This document shows, piece after piece, positions 9,001 through 19,304 of a DNA stretch of 64,000 nt. The translations under genes and the position numbers were made by a program. The DNA comes from Corynebacterium meridianum (GTDB lineage: Bacteria > Actinomycetota > Actinomycetes > Mycobacteriales > Mycobacteriaceae). The notes under the pieces are model-generated. The model had not been told where the DNA came from. It saw only the letters and a program-made list of their open reading frames with translations, and searched no databases. The stretch is from contig NZ_JAEIOS010000011.1 in the NCBI RefSeq assembly GCF_016342265.1, positions 1-64,000 of the forward strand. The letters run 5' to 3'. Positions within the stretch are counted from its first letter, which is position 1, and each line of letters starts with the position of its first letter.

Positions 9001-10680
<1,680 letters not shown>

Positions 10681-10692
10681 GAGAGCGCTCCC

Positions 10693-11355
10693 GTGACCGC
10701 ACCCGGTTCGCACGAGTTCACCGTCACCGAGTCGGAGCTGCTCCTCGACGCCCCGATCATCGCGGTCCGCCGTGATCGGGTGACCATGCCGGGTGGAAGC
10801 GTCTCCGCCCGGGAGATCGTCGAGCACTTCGGCGCGGTCGCCGTACTCGCCTTCGACGGGGAGCGGATCGCGCTGGTGCACCAGTACCGGCACTGTGTCC
10901 GGGACCGGCTCTGGGAACTACCGGCGGGACTTCTCGACCTTGCCGACGAGGATCCGCTGGAGTGTGCCGCGCGTGAGCTGGCCGAGGAGGCCGGTCTAAG
11001 GGCCGGACGATGGGATCTCCTGATCGATGTGGTGAGCTCCCCGGGGTTCTGTGAGGAGGCCGTGCGGGTGTACCTCGCCCGAGACCTCTCCGCGGTCGAG
11101 CGCCCGGAGCTCGCCGACGATGAGGAATCGGACATGGTCCTCGCCTGGTTCGATCCCGAGGCGGTCCACCGAATGGTGGTGTCGGGGGAGATCGTCAACT
11201 CGATCGCCGTCGCCGGCATCATGGTGGGACTCGACGTCCTCGCGGGGCGTAGCACGCCCAGGAGCATCGACGAGCCGTTCCGGCTCCGACCGACGTCACT
11301 GCCACGACGTCGAGGTGCAGGCCACGCACCGGGTACGGATCTCAAGCGGCTGTGA
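10693..11355 (+). CDS. Nudix hydrolase, ADP-ribose pyrophosphatase type
   Basis: 220 residues from GTG 10693 with AGGAG upstream. The Nudix box runs from GLLDLADE through RELAEEAGL, with one extra residue between the first Gly and Glu. The segment [10 protein letters not shown] precedes it, as in the ADP-ribose pyrophosphatase Rv1700, which has the same location between pyrG and xerD in M. tuberculosis. It probably hydrolyses ADP-ribose to AMP and ribose 5-phosphate. The stop overlaps the start of xerD. Confidence 0.88.
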   Translation: MTAPGSHEFTVTESELLLDAPIIAVRRDRVTMPGGSVSAREIVEHFGAVAVLAFDGERIALVHQYRHCVRDRLWELPAGLLDLADEDPLECAARELAEEAGLRAGRWDLLIDVVSSPGFCEEAVRVYLARDLSAVERPELADDEESDMVLAWFDPEAVHRMVVSGEIVNSIAVAGIMVGLDVLAGRSTPRSIDEPFRLRPTSLPRRRGAGHAPGTDLKRL

Positions 11356-12290
11356 CGGATCCCCGGGATCTGGCACGTGACTGGCTCGACCACCTCGTGG
11401 TCGAGCGGGGCGTGTCGTCCAACACCGAATCGAACTACCGCCGCGATCTGCTGCGCTATCTCGATTGGCTCGATGAGGCTGGGCTGGAGGATCTGAGAGA
11501 GGTCCGCGAAACGGATATCGAGCGCTATCTCGTCCACCTGCGCACCGGGGACCCGGACACCGGCCGGAGGGCGTTGGCCGCATCTTCCGCGGCACGGGCT
11601 CTGGTGGTCGCGCGGGGCCTGCACAGATTCGGCGTGGCCGAGGGGAAACTCGAGCTCGACGTATCCGGACAGGTGCAGCCTCCGTCCGTCGGCGAACGGC
11701 TGCCCGAGGCGTTGACCGTGGACCAGGTGAGCTCTCTGCTGAACGCGGTGCCCACCGGTGAACACGCGACGGCCGCCGATCTCCGGGACAGGGCGCTACT
11801 GGAGCTGCTCTACGGTACAGGGGCCCGCATCTCGGAGATCACGGCACTCCGGGTCGATGATGCACCGCGCTCGACCACGGACGGCTCCGTGACGATGCTG
11901 GTGCTCACCGGTAAAGGTGACATCCAGCGGATGGTTCCGGTGGGTGCGCCGGCGATCCGGGCGGTCGAGGACTGGCTGGTCCGCGGCAGGCCCGCGATGT
12001 CCCGGGGGAAGACCCACGCGCTTCTGCTCAATCGCCGGGGCGGGCCGCTCAGCAGACAGAGTGCCTGGCGGATCATTCGGGACACCGCCGAGCGCGCCGG
12101 CATCGAGGCCGGAATCTCCCCGCACACACTCCGGCACTCCTACGCCACGCATCTGCTCCAGGGGGGCGCGAACATCCGTGTCGTCCAGGAGCTGCTGGGG
12201 CACGCCTCAGTGACCACCACCCAGATCTACACCCACGTGACACCGGAGAACCTCCGTCAGGTGTGGGCCAGCGCCCACCCACGGACATGA
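11352..12290 (+). CDS. xerD: Site-specific tyrosine recombinase XerD
   Basis: 312 residues, GTG start overlapping the preceding TGA. An N-terminal SAM-like core-binding domain is followed by the catalytic domain with R159 (GARISEI), K187, H258 and R261 (HTLRH), H284 (LLGHASV) and nucleophile Y293 (QIYTHV), so the full catalytic set is present. XerD with XerC resolves chromosome dimers at dif. Its place directly before parA-scpA groups chromosome-maintenance functions. Confidence 0.95.
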   Translation: MTDPRDLARDWLDHLVVERGVSSNTESNYRRDLLRYLDWLDEAGLEDLREVRETDIERYLVHLRTGDPDTGRRALAASSAARALVVARGLHRFGVAEGKLELDVSGQVQPPSVGERLPEALTVDQVSSLLNAVPTGEHATAADLRDRALLELLYGTGARISEITALRVDDAPRSTTDGSVTMLVLTGKGDIQRMVPVGAPAIRAVEDWLVRGRPAMSRGKTHALLLNRRGGPLSRQSAWRIIRDTAERAGIEAGISPHTLRHSYATHLLQGGANIRVVQELLGHASVTTTQIYTHVTPENLRQVWASAHPRT

Positions 12291-12373
12291 GAACAGAGTC
12301 AAGTCCACAAGGTTGATCATTGATTGGTATTCGCTGTTCGACGGTGTCGTCGGGGTGTCAGCCGCCGACCATG

Positions 12374-12379
12374 TAATCT
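12374..12379 (+). promoter_or_regulatory. -10 box of parA-scpA promoter
   Basis: TAATCT preceded by TG fits an extended -10 box, about 110 nt before the parA GTG. It lies in the 200-bp gap after xerD, where a promoter is expected. Confidence 0.4.
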
Positions 12380-12489
12380 GGAACCACACCGGTGTAAGAG
12401 AAAAGTGCACCAGTGGTCGCCCACCGGAGTCTCGGCTGGAAGGTCGGCCGATGTGTGTATCTGCGAATGACAAGGAAGAGGGATTGACT

Positions 12490-13362
12490 GTGAGTGATTC
12501 GGCGTTGTTCGATTCACCGGGACCCGAGGTGGGTCTGACCGGGCGCCCCCTCCGCGAGCCCGCAGTACCTGCACCGTTGGACAGGCACGGTCCCGCGACG
12601 ATCCTCTCGATGTGTAACCAGAAGGGCGGCGTGGGTAAAACCACGTCCACCATCAACCTCGGTGCCTGCCTCGCTGCGGAGGGACGGAAGGTCCTGTTGG
12701 TCGATCTCGACCCGCAGGGGGCCCTGTCGGCGGGCCTCGGCATTCCCCACGACGAACTCGATCTGACCGTCTACAACCTGATGGTCGACAGCTCGACCTC
12801 GGTGCTCAACGCAATCCACCGCACCAATGTTCCCGGACTGGACCTCGTCCCCGCTAACATCGATCTCTCCGCGGCCGAGATCCAACTGGTGAATGAGGTC
12901 GGGCGTGAACAGACCCTCGCCCGCGCGCTGCGGCCCGTCATGCGGGACTACGACTACATCATCATCGACTGCCAGCCCTCTCTCGGTCTCTTGACCGTCA
13001 ACGCCCTGGCCTGTTCCCACGGAGTGATCATCCCGATGGAGTGCGCCTACTTCTCTCTCAGGGGGCTGGCGCTGCTCACGGACACCGTGGAGAAGGTCCG
13101 CGACCGGCTCAACTTCAACCTAGAGGTGGTCGGGATCCTGGTCACGATGTTCGACCGACGCACGAGCCACGCTCGCGAGGTCATGTCCCGGGTGGTCGAG
13201 GTGTTCGGCGACCAGGTGTTCGACACGGTGATCACCCGGACAGTGCGTTTCCCGGAGACCTCGGTTGCGGGAGAACCCATCATCACCTGGGCGCCGAACT
13301 CCCAGGGCGCGGACCAGTACCGGAACCTGGCGCGCGAGGTCATCGAGCGGACCGTCGACTGA
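12490..13362 (+). CDS. parA: ParA-family ATPase
   Basis: 290 residues from GTG 12490, preceded by AAGGAAGAGGG; in-frame codons further upstream lack a binding site. The deviant Walker A KGGVGKTTS lies about 45 residues in, with LLVDLDPQG and IIIDCQPSLG as later ATPase motifs. In this conserved place it is translated just before scpA, two nucleotides separating stop and start. ParA ATPases of this kind position DNA or SMC-related complexes; a separate chromosomal parAB is expected near oriC. Confidence 0.88.
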   Translation: MSDSALFDSPGPEVGLTGRPLREPAVPAPLDRHGPATILSMCNQKGGVGKTTSTINLGACLAAEGRKVLLVDLDPQGALSAGLGIPHDELDLTVYNLMVDSSTSVLNAIHRTNVPGLDLVPANIDLSAAEIQLVNEVGREQTLARALRPVMRDYDYIIIDCQPSLGLLTVNALACSHGVIIPMECAYFSLRGLALLTDTVEKVRDRLNFNLEVVGILVTMFDRRTSHAREVMSRVVEVFGDQVFDTVITRTVRFPETSVAGEPIITWAPNSQGADQYRNLAREVIERTVD

Positions 13363-13364
13363 CC

Positions 13365-14198
13365 GTGGGCCGACGGATCCACGCAACCTCGGCGACGCTG
13401 GGGGAACAACCCGAGATCACGGGGTTCCGGGTCGCGCTGGCGAACTTCACCGGCCCCTTCGATCTGCTGCTGCAGCTCATCGGACAGAAGAAGCTCGATG
13501 TCACGGAGGTGAGTCTCTCGCGGGTCACCGACGAGTTCATCGCCTACACGCGGGCACTCGGGGAGACCGCCGAGCTGGACGAGATCACCGAATTCCTCGT
13601 CGTCGCAGCGACGCTCCTGGATCTGAAGACCGCGCGGCTGCTGCCCCGGGGCGAGGTGGACAACGAGGAGGATCTGGCCCTCCTCGAGTCCCGTGATCTC
13701 CTCTTCGCGCGACTGCTGCAGTACCGTGCCTACAAGCAGGTCGCCGAGCTCTTCTCCACCTGGCAGCGGGGAGCACCGAGACGCTATCCCCGCGCGGTCA
13801 GCCTGGAGGAGCGCTTCGCGGAGCTGCTCCCACCGGTGGCGCTCGGTCACACCCCGGCGAGCTTCGCCGAGCTGGCGGCGGGTGTGTTCCGCCCCAGGGC
13901 GCCGGAGCTCGTCGGTACCGACCACATCCACAAGGTCGCCGTCTCCGTCCCGGAACAGGCCGGAAGGATACTCGACACCCTGCGGCTCGCCGGGGCGCAA
14001 CACTGGCTCACCTTCGCGACACTGACCCACGACTGCTCCGTGTCGATGGAGGTGGTCGGCCGGTTCCTTGCGCTTCTGGAGCTGTACAAGGCGCAGGCGA
14101 TCGGTGTCGAGCAGGAGGAGGCGCTGGGCGAGCTGCGGATCGCCTGGACCGGTATCGAGGTGGATCCCAGGGTGGTGGCCGCGGGCAACTGGGAGTGA
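13365..14198 (+). CDS. scpA: Segregation and condensation protein A
   Basis: 277 residues from GTG 13365, immediately after parA. The kleisin N-terminal domain is clear (FRVALANFTGPFDLLLQLI, then KLDVTEVSLSRVTDEFI), as is TEFLVVAATLLDLKTARLLP; the C-terminal winged helix contains TFLALLELYK-like VGRFLALLELYKAQAI. ScpA bridges the Smc heads in chromosome condensation. Its partner scpB is not adjacent here but about 2.3 kb away beyond two inserted genes. Confidence 0.93.
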   Translation: MGRRIHATSATLGEQPEITGFRVALANFTGPFDLLLQLIGQKKLDVTEVSLSRVTDEFIAYTRALGETAELDEITEFLVVAATLLDLKTARLLPRGEVDNEEDLALLESRDLLFARLLQYRAYKQVAELFSTWQRGAPRRYPRAVSLEERFAELLPPVALGHTPASFAELAAGVFRPRAPELVGTDHIHKVAVSVPEQAGRILDTLRLAGAQHWLTFATLTHDCSVSMEVVGRFLALLELYKAQAIGVEQEEALGELRIAWTGIEVDPRVVAAGNWE

Positions 14199-14212
14199 GC
14201 GGATGCTGTGGC

Positions 14213-15394
14213 TCACCAGAAGCCGGTGTATCCGGCCTCGGTGGCTTCCGGGTCGAGTCGCAGGTAGTCGCGTATTCCGGGCATCGGTAGATCGACGAGC
14301 CCGTGCGCGGGCGCGGAGATGATGTGTTTGGCCAGTAGTCTCCGCCGGTACTGACCGACGTAGGCGGGGGACCGGTCCATCCGCGCGGCGATGTCGCTGG
14401 TCCGGCTCGGTCCGTCGTCAACGGCCATGGCGCGGACGAATTCCAGCTCCTTCGCCGACAACAGTCGCAGCGCGGGGCGGTGTACCATGCGTCCCACCTC
14501 GCCGAGTGCCCGGTGCCGGGCTCTCTCCACCGCATCGAGAGTGACGGCACCTTCCCTGTGCACCGCGAAGGCGTGGTATCCGATCAGCTGGATCATGTAG
14601 GGGTATCCGCGTGTCGCGTCGACCGCGGCGTCGAGCGCGTCGGCGGTGAACCTCCGTCCGGCCGCGGTCACGGGTACGTCGAGGGCGGCGCGGGCCTCGG
14701 TTCTGGTGACGGCACCGAGGATCGCGTGGTGTGCCCGCCGCAGGAACGTGATGGCCTCGGCGTTCAACAGTGCGTCGACGTTCTCCGGGAGTCCCGCCAT
14801 GACGACGGCGACGGGACGTGCCTCCCGGAACAGGTGCTGGACCACGGTGGCCAACTCGCGGAGCTCCACGGCGGATCCCGGCCACACCTCATCCACCGTT
14901 ATCAGGACACCGGTCCGATGGGGTGCGAGGATCTCGGTGAGGTCCGTCAGCTGCGACCGGAGTGACGGGGTGCGCGGGTGCCGGTCCCGGACGGTGAAGC
15001 TGGCCCCACCGATCCCTCCCGGGGCGGTCACGCCGTCGAGGAGCCTGGTCACCGACCGGGGATCGTGGGCCCGGAGAAGTGCAGGCAGGTGATCGGTGAC
15101 CAGCCTGCCGATCAGGCCCTCCAGCGCGGTCTCGGCGATGGTCAGCCAGCCGAGTGTCTGCGCCCGGTCCTCGATCGCGTTGAGGAGGGCGGTCTTGCCC
15201 ACGCCGCGCTGTCCGGACAGGAGCAGCGCGCGTGTCGGTGATCCTGGTCCCTCGTCGAGTCCGCGGGTGAAGGCCTCGAGGATATCGTCCCGTCCCACGA
15301 GGAGTTCCGGGGAGCTGCCGAAGGTAGGGGTGAAGGGGTTTCTCGCGGCTGGATCGGGCACGGTCCTCCTCGGACCGGTGGCCACCGCCACCAC
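14213..15394 (-). CDS. AAA/STAND-like ATPase with C-terminal winged helix
   Basis: 393 residues on the reverse strand. Walker A GQRGVGKT (61-68), Walker B GVLITVDEV, an Arg-rich sensor region and a C-terminal winged-helix part (RTSDIAARMDRSPAYVGQYRRRLLAKHI) resemble archaeal-type and STAND-like ATPases found in mobile or signalling contexts. It lies between scpA and scpB in opposite orientation, an insertion into an otherwise conserved order. A palindrome just upstream (15400-15422) may be its own operator. Substrate and role are unknown. Confidence 0.8.
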   Translation of the reverse strand: MVAVATGPRRTVPDPAARNPFTPTFGSSPELLVGRDDILEAFTRGLDEGPGSPTRALLLSGQRGVGKTALLNAIEDRAQTLGWLTIAETALEGLIGRLVTDHLPALLRAHDPRSVTRLLDGVTAPGGIGGASFTVRDRHPRTPSLRSQLTDLTEILAPHRTGVLITVDEVWPGSAVELRELATVVQHLFREARPVAVVMAGLPENVDALLNAEAITFLRRAHHAILGAVTRTEARAALDVPVTAAGRRFTADALDAAVDATRGYPYMIQLIGYHAFAVHREGAVTLDAVERARHRALGEVGRMVHRPALRLLSAKELEFVRAMAVDDGPSRTSDIAARMDRSPAYVGQYRRRLLAKHIISAPAHGLVDLPMPGIRDYLRLDPEATEAGYTGFW

Positions 15395-15399
15395 GGACT

Positions 15400-15422
15400 G
15401 TTGTTAAATCTGTTAAAACAAC
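15400..15422 (-). promoter_or_regulatory. AT-rich palindrome upstream of the AAA ATPase gene
   Basis: Arms GTTGTT and AACAAC enclose two further TGTTAAA-type words in a GC-rich neighbourhood. It is 6 bp upstream of the ATPase start codon, which suggests an operator, possibly bound by the gene product's own winged helix. Confidence 0.4.
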
Positions 15423-15590
15423 TCCCTGCACGCCGATCATAGGCCAGTTCCCCACCCGGGCCGGTGGGGGCGGTGGCGTGGTTGTGCTCACCGCCCGGTC
15501 AGTTCTCCGGGGTCGGAAACATCGTCTGTGTCAGACCCCGCCTTGTTCCTGCACCCCTTTTCGGGTGTTTTTACGGGTGCGGCGGTCCCG

Positions 15591-15596
15591 TATTCT
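15591..15596 (+). promoter_or_regulatory. -10 box for leaderless sulfurtransferase transcript
   Basis: TATTCT ends 6 nt before ATG 15603 with no ribosome binding site in between. Confidence 0.6.
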
Positions 15597-15602
15597 CATT
15601 TC

Positions 15603-16430
15603 ATGTCCTCCGTCACAGTTCCCGGCCCCGTCGTCACCGTCGATTGGTTGTCCGACCAGATCCACAACCGGGACTCGGACCTCGTAGTCCTGTGCGCCTC
15701 CATGGGGAACCCGGCGAAGAGCTCGGTGGGTGTGCCGGGTGCCCTGCTCGCTGATCTGGACGGCGATTTCTCGGACCATGATTCACCGCTGCCGCACACC
15801 GTCCCGGCGGATGTCCGTGACGTTTTCGAGACCCGGGGTATCTCGGACGGTACGGCGGTCGTGGTCTACGACCGTTTCGGCATCATGTGCGCGCCCCGGG
15901 TGTGGTGGCTCGCGAAGGTCGCGGGCCTGGACAACGTCGCCGTCCTCGACGGTGGTCTCCCGGCGTGGACCGGTGCCGGGTACGGGGTTGAACCCCTCGC
16001 TTCACCCACGCTCCGTGGAACGATAACCGCGACCGGACGCCCGGAACTCCTGGTCGGCGTATCCGGGGTGTCCCGGGCCCTGGCACGGAGCGCCTGGGAG
16101 GTTGTCGACGCCCGGAGTGCGGGCCGCTTCGCGGGCGTCGAACCCGAACCGCGTCCGGGACTGCGGGCGGGGCACATCCCGGGCAGCGTGAATATTCCGT
16201 TCACCAGGGTCCTCTCCGACGGTCGCATGCGCGCACCGGAGGAACTGGTGGACCTGTTCCGCAGTGTGGTGGGCGACGCCCGCCGACTCACCTTCAGCTG
16301 TGGTTCCGGGGTCACGGCGTGCGTGGATGCACTCGCCGCGGAGTGCGCGGGTTACCGCGACCTCACCGTCTACGACGGATCCTGGTCCGAATGGGGGAGT
16401 CCCGCGGCCTGCCAGCCGGTGGGACCCTGA
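15603..16430 (+). CDS. sseA: Sulfurtransferase (thiosulfate/3-mercaptopyruvate type)
   Basis: 275 residues with two rhodanese domains. The N-terminal one is inactive-type; the C-terminal one ends in the active-site loop CGSGVTAC with Cys233 as the persulfide carrier. CGSGVTA is typical of 3-mercaptopyruvate sulfurtransferases, so that substrate is favoured over thiosulfate. HIPGSVNIPF marks the second domain's conserved segment. Predicted cytoplasmic, leaderless, and separated from scpB by a short promoter region. Confidence 0.88.
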   Translation: MSSVTVPGPVVTVDWLSDQIHNRDSDLVVLCASMGNPAKSSVGVPGALLADLDGDFSDHDSPLPHTVPADVRDVFETRGISDGTAVVVYDRFGIMCAPRVWWLAKVAGLDNVAVLDGGLPAWTGAGYGVEPLASPTLRGTITATGRPELLVGVSGVSRALARSAWEVVDARSAGRFAGVEPEPRPGLRAGHIPGSVNIPFTRVLSDGRMRAPEELVDLFRSVVGDARRLTFSCGSGVTACVDALAAECAGYRDLTVYDGSWSEWGSPAACQPVGP

Positions 16431-16448
16431 CCGGCGTCCCGGCACCGG

Positions 16449-16454
16449 TAGAGT
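16449..16454 (+). promoter_or_regulatory. -10 box for leaderless scpB transcript
   Basis: TAGAGT ends 7 nt before GTG 16462. This decides between the two in-frame GTG codons at 16453 and 16462, since the first overlaps the -10 box. Confidence 0.55.
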
Positions 16455-16461
16455 GTCCCGG

Positions 16462-17031
16462 GTGAGTGAAACAGGTTCCCCGACACTGGCACCGGTGACT
16501 GCGCTGCGGTCCCAGATCGAGTCCATCCTCCTCGTCGTCGACTCCCCTGTCGGAGTCGACACCCTGGCAGGCGTTCTCGGCGCTGAAAGTGACGTCGTAA
16601 CCGAGATCCTCGAGGAGATCCGCACCGAATTTGACGCGCGCGGCAGCGGATTCGATCTCCGCTCGAGCTCCGGGGGCTGGCGTCTCTACACCCGTCCCGC
16701 GAACGCCGGTGTCGTGGAGAAGCTGATCCTCGACGGCAGTCAGTCGCGCCTGAGCCGCGCCGCCCTGGAGACACTCGCCGTCGTCGCCTACCGTCAGCCG
16801 GTGACCCGCGCGCAGGTGTCCGCCGTCCGTGGCGTCAACGTCGACGGTGTGATGCGGACGCTGCAGCTCCGTGGGCTCATCCGTGAGGTTGACAGCGACG
16901 AGACGACCGGAGCCCACCGCTACGTCACCACGGAACTCCTGCTTGAGCTGCTCGGCATCGACAGTCTCGAACGACTGCCGGACCTGGCACCGTTGCTACC
17001 CGACGTCGACACCATCGACGAGGACTACTGA
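16462..17031 (+). CDS. scpB: Segregation and condensation protein B
   Basis: 189 residues, two winged-helix domains: LRSQIESILLVVDSPVGVDTLAGVLG begins the first, and AALETLAVVAYRQPVTRAQVSAVRG is the conserved family signature. The segment LQLRGLIREV is the expected DNA-mimic wing. ScpB dimers bind the ScpA kleisin in the Smc complex. It ends head-to-tail against a reverse-strand lipoprotein gene with a 7-bp overlap. Confidence 0.93.
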   Translation: MSETGSPTLAPVTALRSQIESILLVVDSPVGVDTLAGVLGAESDVVTEILEEIRTEFDARGSGFDLRSSSGGWRLYTRPANAGVVEKLILDGSQSRLSRAALETLAVVAYRQPVTRAQVSAVRGVNVDGVMRTLQLRGLIREVDSDETTGAHRYVTTELLLELLGIDSLERLPDLAPLLPDVDTIDEDY

Positions 17032-17495
17032 CCGCCGGCATCCGGTTGGCCAGGGTCGAGAGAGACGAGGGTGAAGGTACCGTCGTGGTTCTCGAACGTG
17101 GCCCGGGTGTCCCCGGGGTAGAGCCCCAACTGGACAGGGCGGGCGCAGAGATCGACCTTTGAGCGGGCGTACTTCTTGATGATCGTGCGCCCGGACGGCT
17201 TCACGATGCCAAGCGCGTTGGAGTCCTCGAGCAGACCGCTCTCCGGGATGTCCTTGTGGGGGCCGTCGCCGAGGGTCCCGTCCACCGCCGTCCGTGGCTG
17301 GTGGGGACAGATGACGGTCATGCCCGTGGCACCGGAATCGTAGAGCGTCGCGGGCACGACCGAATCGGGGTTCATCTCCAGGGCCTTCAACAGGGGATCG
17401 CGACCGAAGTCGCACGCGCCGGCACCGAGACCGACGGCGGCGAGGATGATCGTCAGGAACGCCGAGGTGGGTCGGCAGAGCGGACGACGTGACAC
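17025..17495 (-). CDS. Putative lipoprotein of unknown function
   Basis: 156 residues. A signal sequence of about 27 residues ends at a lipobox-like GAGAC, making C28 the likely lipidated Cys. The mature part has two further Cys (VICPHQ and LCARPV) that could pair, and reads as a small beta-rich exported domain. No family recognised. It converges on scpB. Confidence 0.65.
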   Translation of the reverse strand: MSRRPLCRPTSAFLTIILAAVGLGAGACDFGRDPLLKALEMNPDSVVPATLYDSGATGMTVICPHQPRTAVDGTLGDGPHKDIPESGLLEDSNALGIVKPSGRTIIKKYARSKVDLCARPVQLGLYPGDTRATFENHDGTFTLVSLDPGQPDAGGQ

Positions 17496-17608
17496 GGGCC
17501 CTCCTTTGTGGGGATGCCGCCCGTTTTTTCCGGATGGACGGCTGTCCGGTCCATTATCCCCCTTCGCGGTCGCTTTCGGGAGGATCGCCGGTTCTCCGGC
17601 GGTCGGTG

Positions 17609-19090
17609 TCAGTCGCCCGTGTGGGTCAGCCGGTTGATCCGGCGTCCGAGGGCGAGCACCGTCGCGCCGATCACGATGACGGTGACTCCGCAGGCGGTGA
17701 AGTAGATCCGCTCGGCCGCCGCATCATCCGGGTTGTAGAGCCTCGAGATCACGCCCGCCGCCGCGGTCCCGGCAGCCATGGTCAGGAAGTAGAGGGCCGA
17801 GAACCGCGTCCCGTAACTCGCGGGTGCCAGTGCGGTCGTCGTGGACATCCCCACCGGTCCGACGAGCAGCTCCCCACAGGTGATCACGAGTACCGCTGCA
17901 GCCAGCGCGAGGAACGGTGTGCTGCCCGGTCCACCGCCCACGAAGGGCAGGAGCACGAGCAGCCCGCATCCGGAGATGACGACTCCCACGGCCATCTTCG
18001 TCGCGGAGCCGACCCGGTTCCCGAGTGCGGCCCAGAGCAGTGCCGCAGGGCCGGACAGGATGAGGATGTACGCCGGGTTGAGCGACTGCGTCCAGGAAGC
18101 CGGGACCTCGTGCACGGTGCCGAAGATCTCCACCGTGCGGTCGAGGCGGATGTCCGAGTACACGGCGAACACACCGTAGGTCTGGTTCAGGACGGCCCAG
18201 AAGGCGGTGGAGGCGAGGAACACCGGGATGAATGCCGTGACCTTGCGTCGTTCCACCGCATCGAGCGAACCGTCGCGGAGCATCTGAGCGAACAATACGG
18301 CCGCGGCGCCGAGCGTGAGCGCGAGAAGCACGTTGGCGGCGGATCCGGCATTCAGCCAGCCGGTAGCGACCGCGACGGAGACAATGGCGGCGGCGCCCAC
18401 TGCGACGGCGATGAGTCGCGGACGGGAGGACGGGGGCAGGGGATCGGTGGGCACGTCCGCGATGTGTCGGGAACGGGTGACGAGGTAGTTCGCGAGTCCC
18501 ACGAGCATCAGTACGGCGGCTGCGCCGAATCCGTAGTGGAAGCCGCGTGAGGTCTGCAGCCAGCCGGTGAGCAGTGGTCCGAGGAGCGCACCTATGTTGA
18601 TTCCGAGGTAGAAGATCTGGAATCCCGCATCGCGCTTGCCCTCGTCGTCGGAGAACGCGACACCGAGGACCGTGATCGCGGAGGCCTTCAGTGCACCGGA
18701 GCCGACCGCGACAGCGAGGAGACCTGCGGTGACGCCCGGTATTCCGGGAACCAGGGCGAGAACGAGATGGCCCACCACGAGGATGATGGCGCCGCCGAGA
18801 AGTGTCTTCTCCGCCCCGGTCAGCCGGTCCGCGACCCAGCCGCCACCCAGGGTGCAGAGATAGACCAGGGCACCGTACGCACCCATCAGTGCGGTGGCGT
18901 CGGTCCGGTCGATGCCGAGGCCCTCCTCGGTGGCGGAGTGGTATAGGTAGTACAGCATGATCGCCTGCATGCCGTAGAAGGAGAATCGTTCCCACATCTC
19001 CACCCCGGCCACGGAGACCAGGACCCGTCCCCGCCGAGGGTACGGGGTGGGCGCCGAGGGTGCCGTTGAACACTGTTCAAAAGTTGTCAT
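17609..19090 (-). CDS. POT-family proton-coupled peptide transporter
   Basis: 493 residues from ATG 19090, many transmembrane helices. The proton-coupling motif ExxERFxxYG appears as EMWERFSFYG on helix 1, and the family signature as FYLGINIGALLGPLL. It should import di- and tripeptides with protons. The -10 box GATAAT (reverse strand, 19103-19098) ends 7 nt before the ATG, so the transcript is probably leaderless. A perfect TGAAC-N3-GTTCA palindrome lies in codons 4-8, identical in form to the operator in front of bioA, raising the possibility of biotin-linked control. Confidence 0.9.
   Translation of the reverse strand: MTTFEQCSTAPSAPTPYPRRGRVLVSVAGVEMWERFSFYGMQAIMLYYLYHSATEEGLGIDRTDATALMGAYGALVYLCTLGGGWVADRLTGAEKTLLGGAIILVVGHLVLALVPGIPGVTAGLLAVAVGSGALKASAITVLGVAFSDDEGKRDAGFQIFYLGINIGALLGPLLTGWLQTSRGFHYGFGAAAVLMLVGLANYLVTRSRHIADVPTDPLPPSSRPRLIAVAVGAAAIVSVAVATGWLNAGSAANVLLALTLGAAAVLFAQMLRDGSLDAVERRKVTAFIPVFLASTAFWAVLNQTYGVFAVYSDIRLDRTVEIFGTVHEVPASWTQSLNPAYILILSGPAALLWAALGNRVGSATKMAVGVVISGCGLLVLLPFVGGGPGSTPFLALAAAVLVITCGELLVGPVGMSTTTALAPASYGTRFSALYFLTMAAGTAAAGVISRLYNPDDAAAERIYFTACGVTVIVIGATVLALGRRINRLTHTGD
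19068..19080 (-). promoter_or_regulatory. BioQ-like palindrome inside the POT transporter start
   Basis: TGAACACTGTTCA, extended to a 15-bp perfect palindrome by flanking T and A. It lies 10-22 bp downstream of the predicted transcription start at 19090, a suitable place for a roadblock repressor. Function is inferred from its likeness to the bioA site. Confidence 0.4.
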
Positions 19091-19097
19091 GAAAAGG

Positions 19098-19103
19098 ATT
19101 ATC
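19098..19103 (-). promoter_or_regulatory. -10 box for leaderless POT transporter transcript
   Basis: GATAAT on the reverse strand, 7 nt before ATG 19090; no Shine-Dalgarno sequence precedes the start. Confidence 0.55.
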
Positions 19104-19244
19104 GGTGGATCAGGTGGCTGCGGACAAACGTGTCCGCAGTGAACGGGTACCCCCGTCGATAGCGGATGAATTGGCGGAACCCGACTCTGAAAGTCCCGTG
19201 TGAGGTCCCTGTGCGGGGGTTGGTCGGTATAGCTGATGTGACGG

Positions 19245-19263
19245 GAAGGTGAGCCGCGCCTTA
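19245..19263 (+). promoter_or_regulatory. Possible DtxR iron box upstream of ABC exporter
   Basis: The 19-bp site GAAGGTGAGCCGCGCCTTA matches the DtxR consensus TWAGGTWAGSCTWACCTWA at 14 of 19 positions, with an intact AGGT left half. It lies just downstream of a TATAGC -10-like word at about 19229, a suitable place for repression. The right half deviates, so this is a candidate only. Confidence 0.4.
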
Positions 19264-19304
19264 ACCTGGGAAAGCTCAGACCGGATTTCCGCGGAGGAGG
19301 GTTC

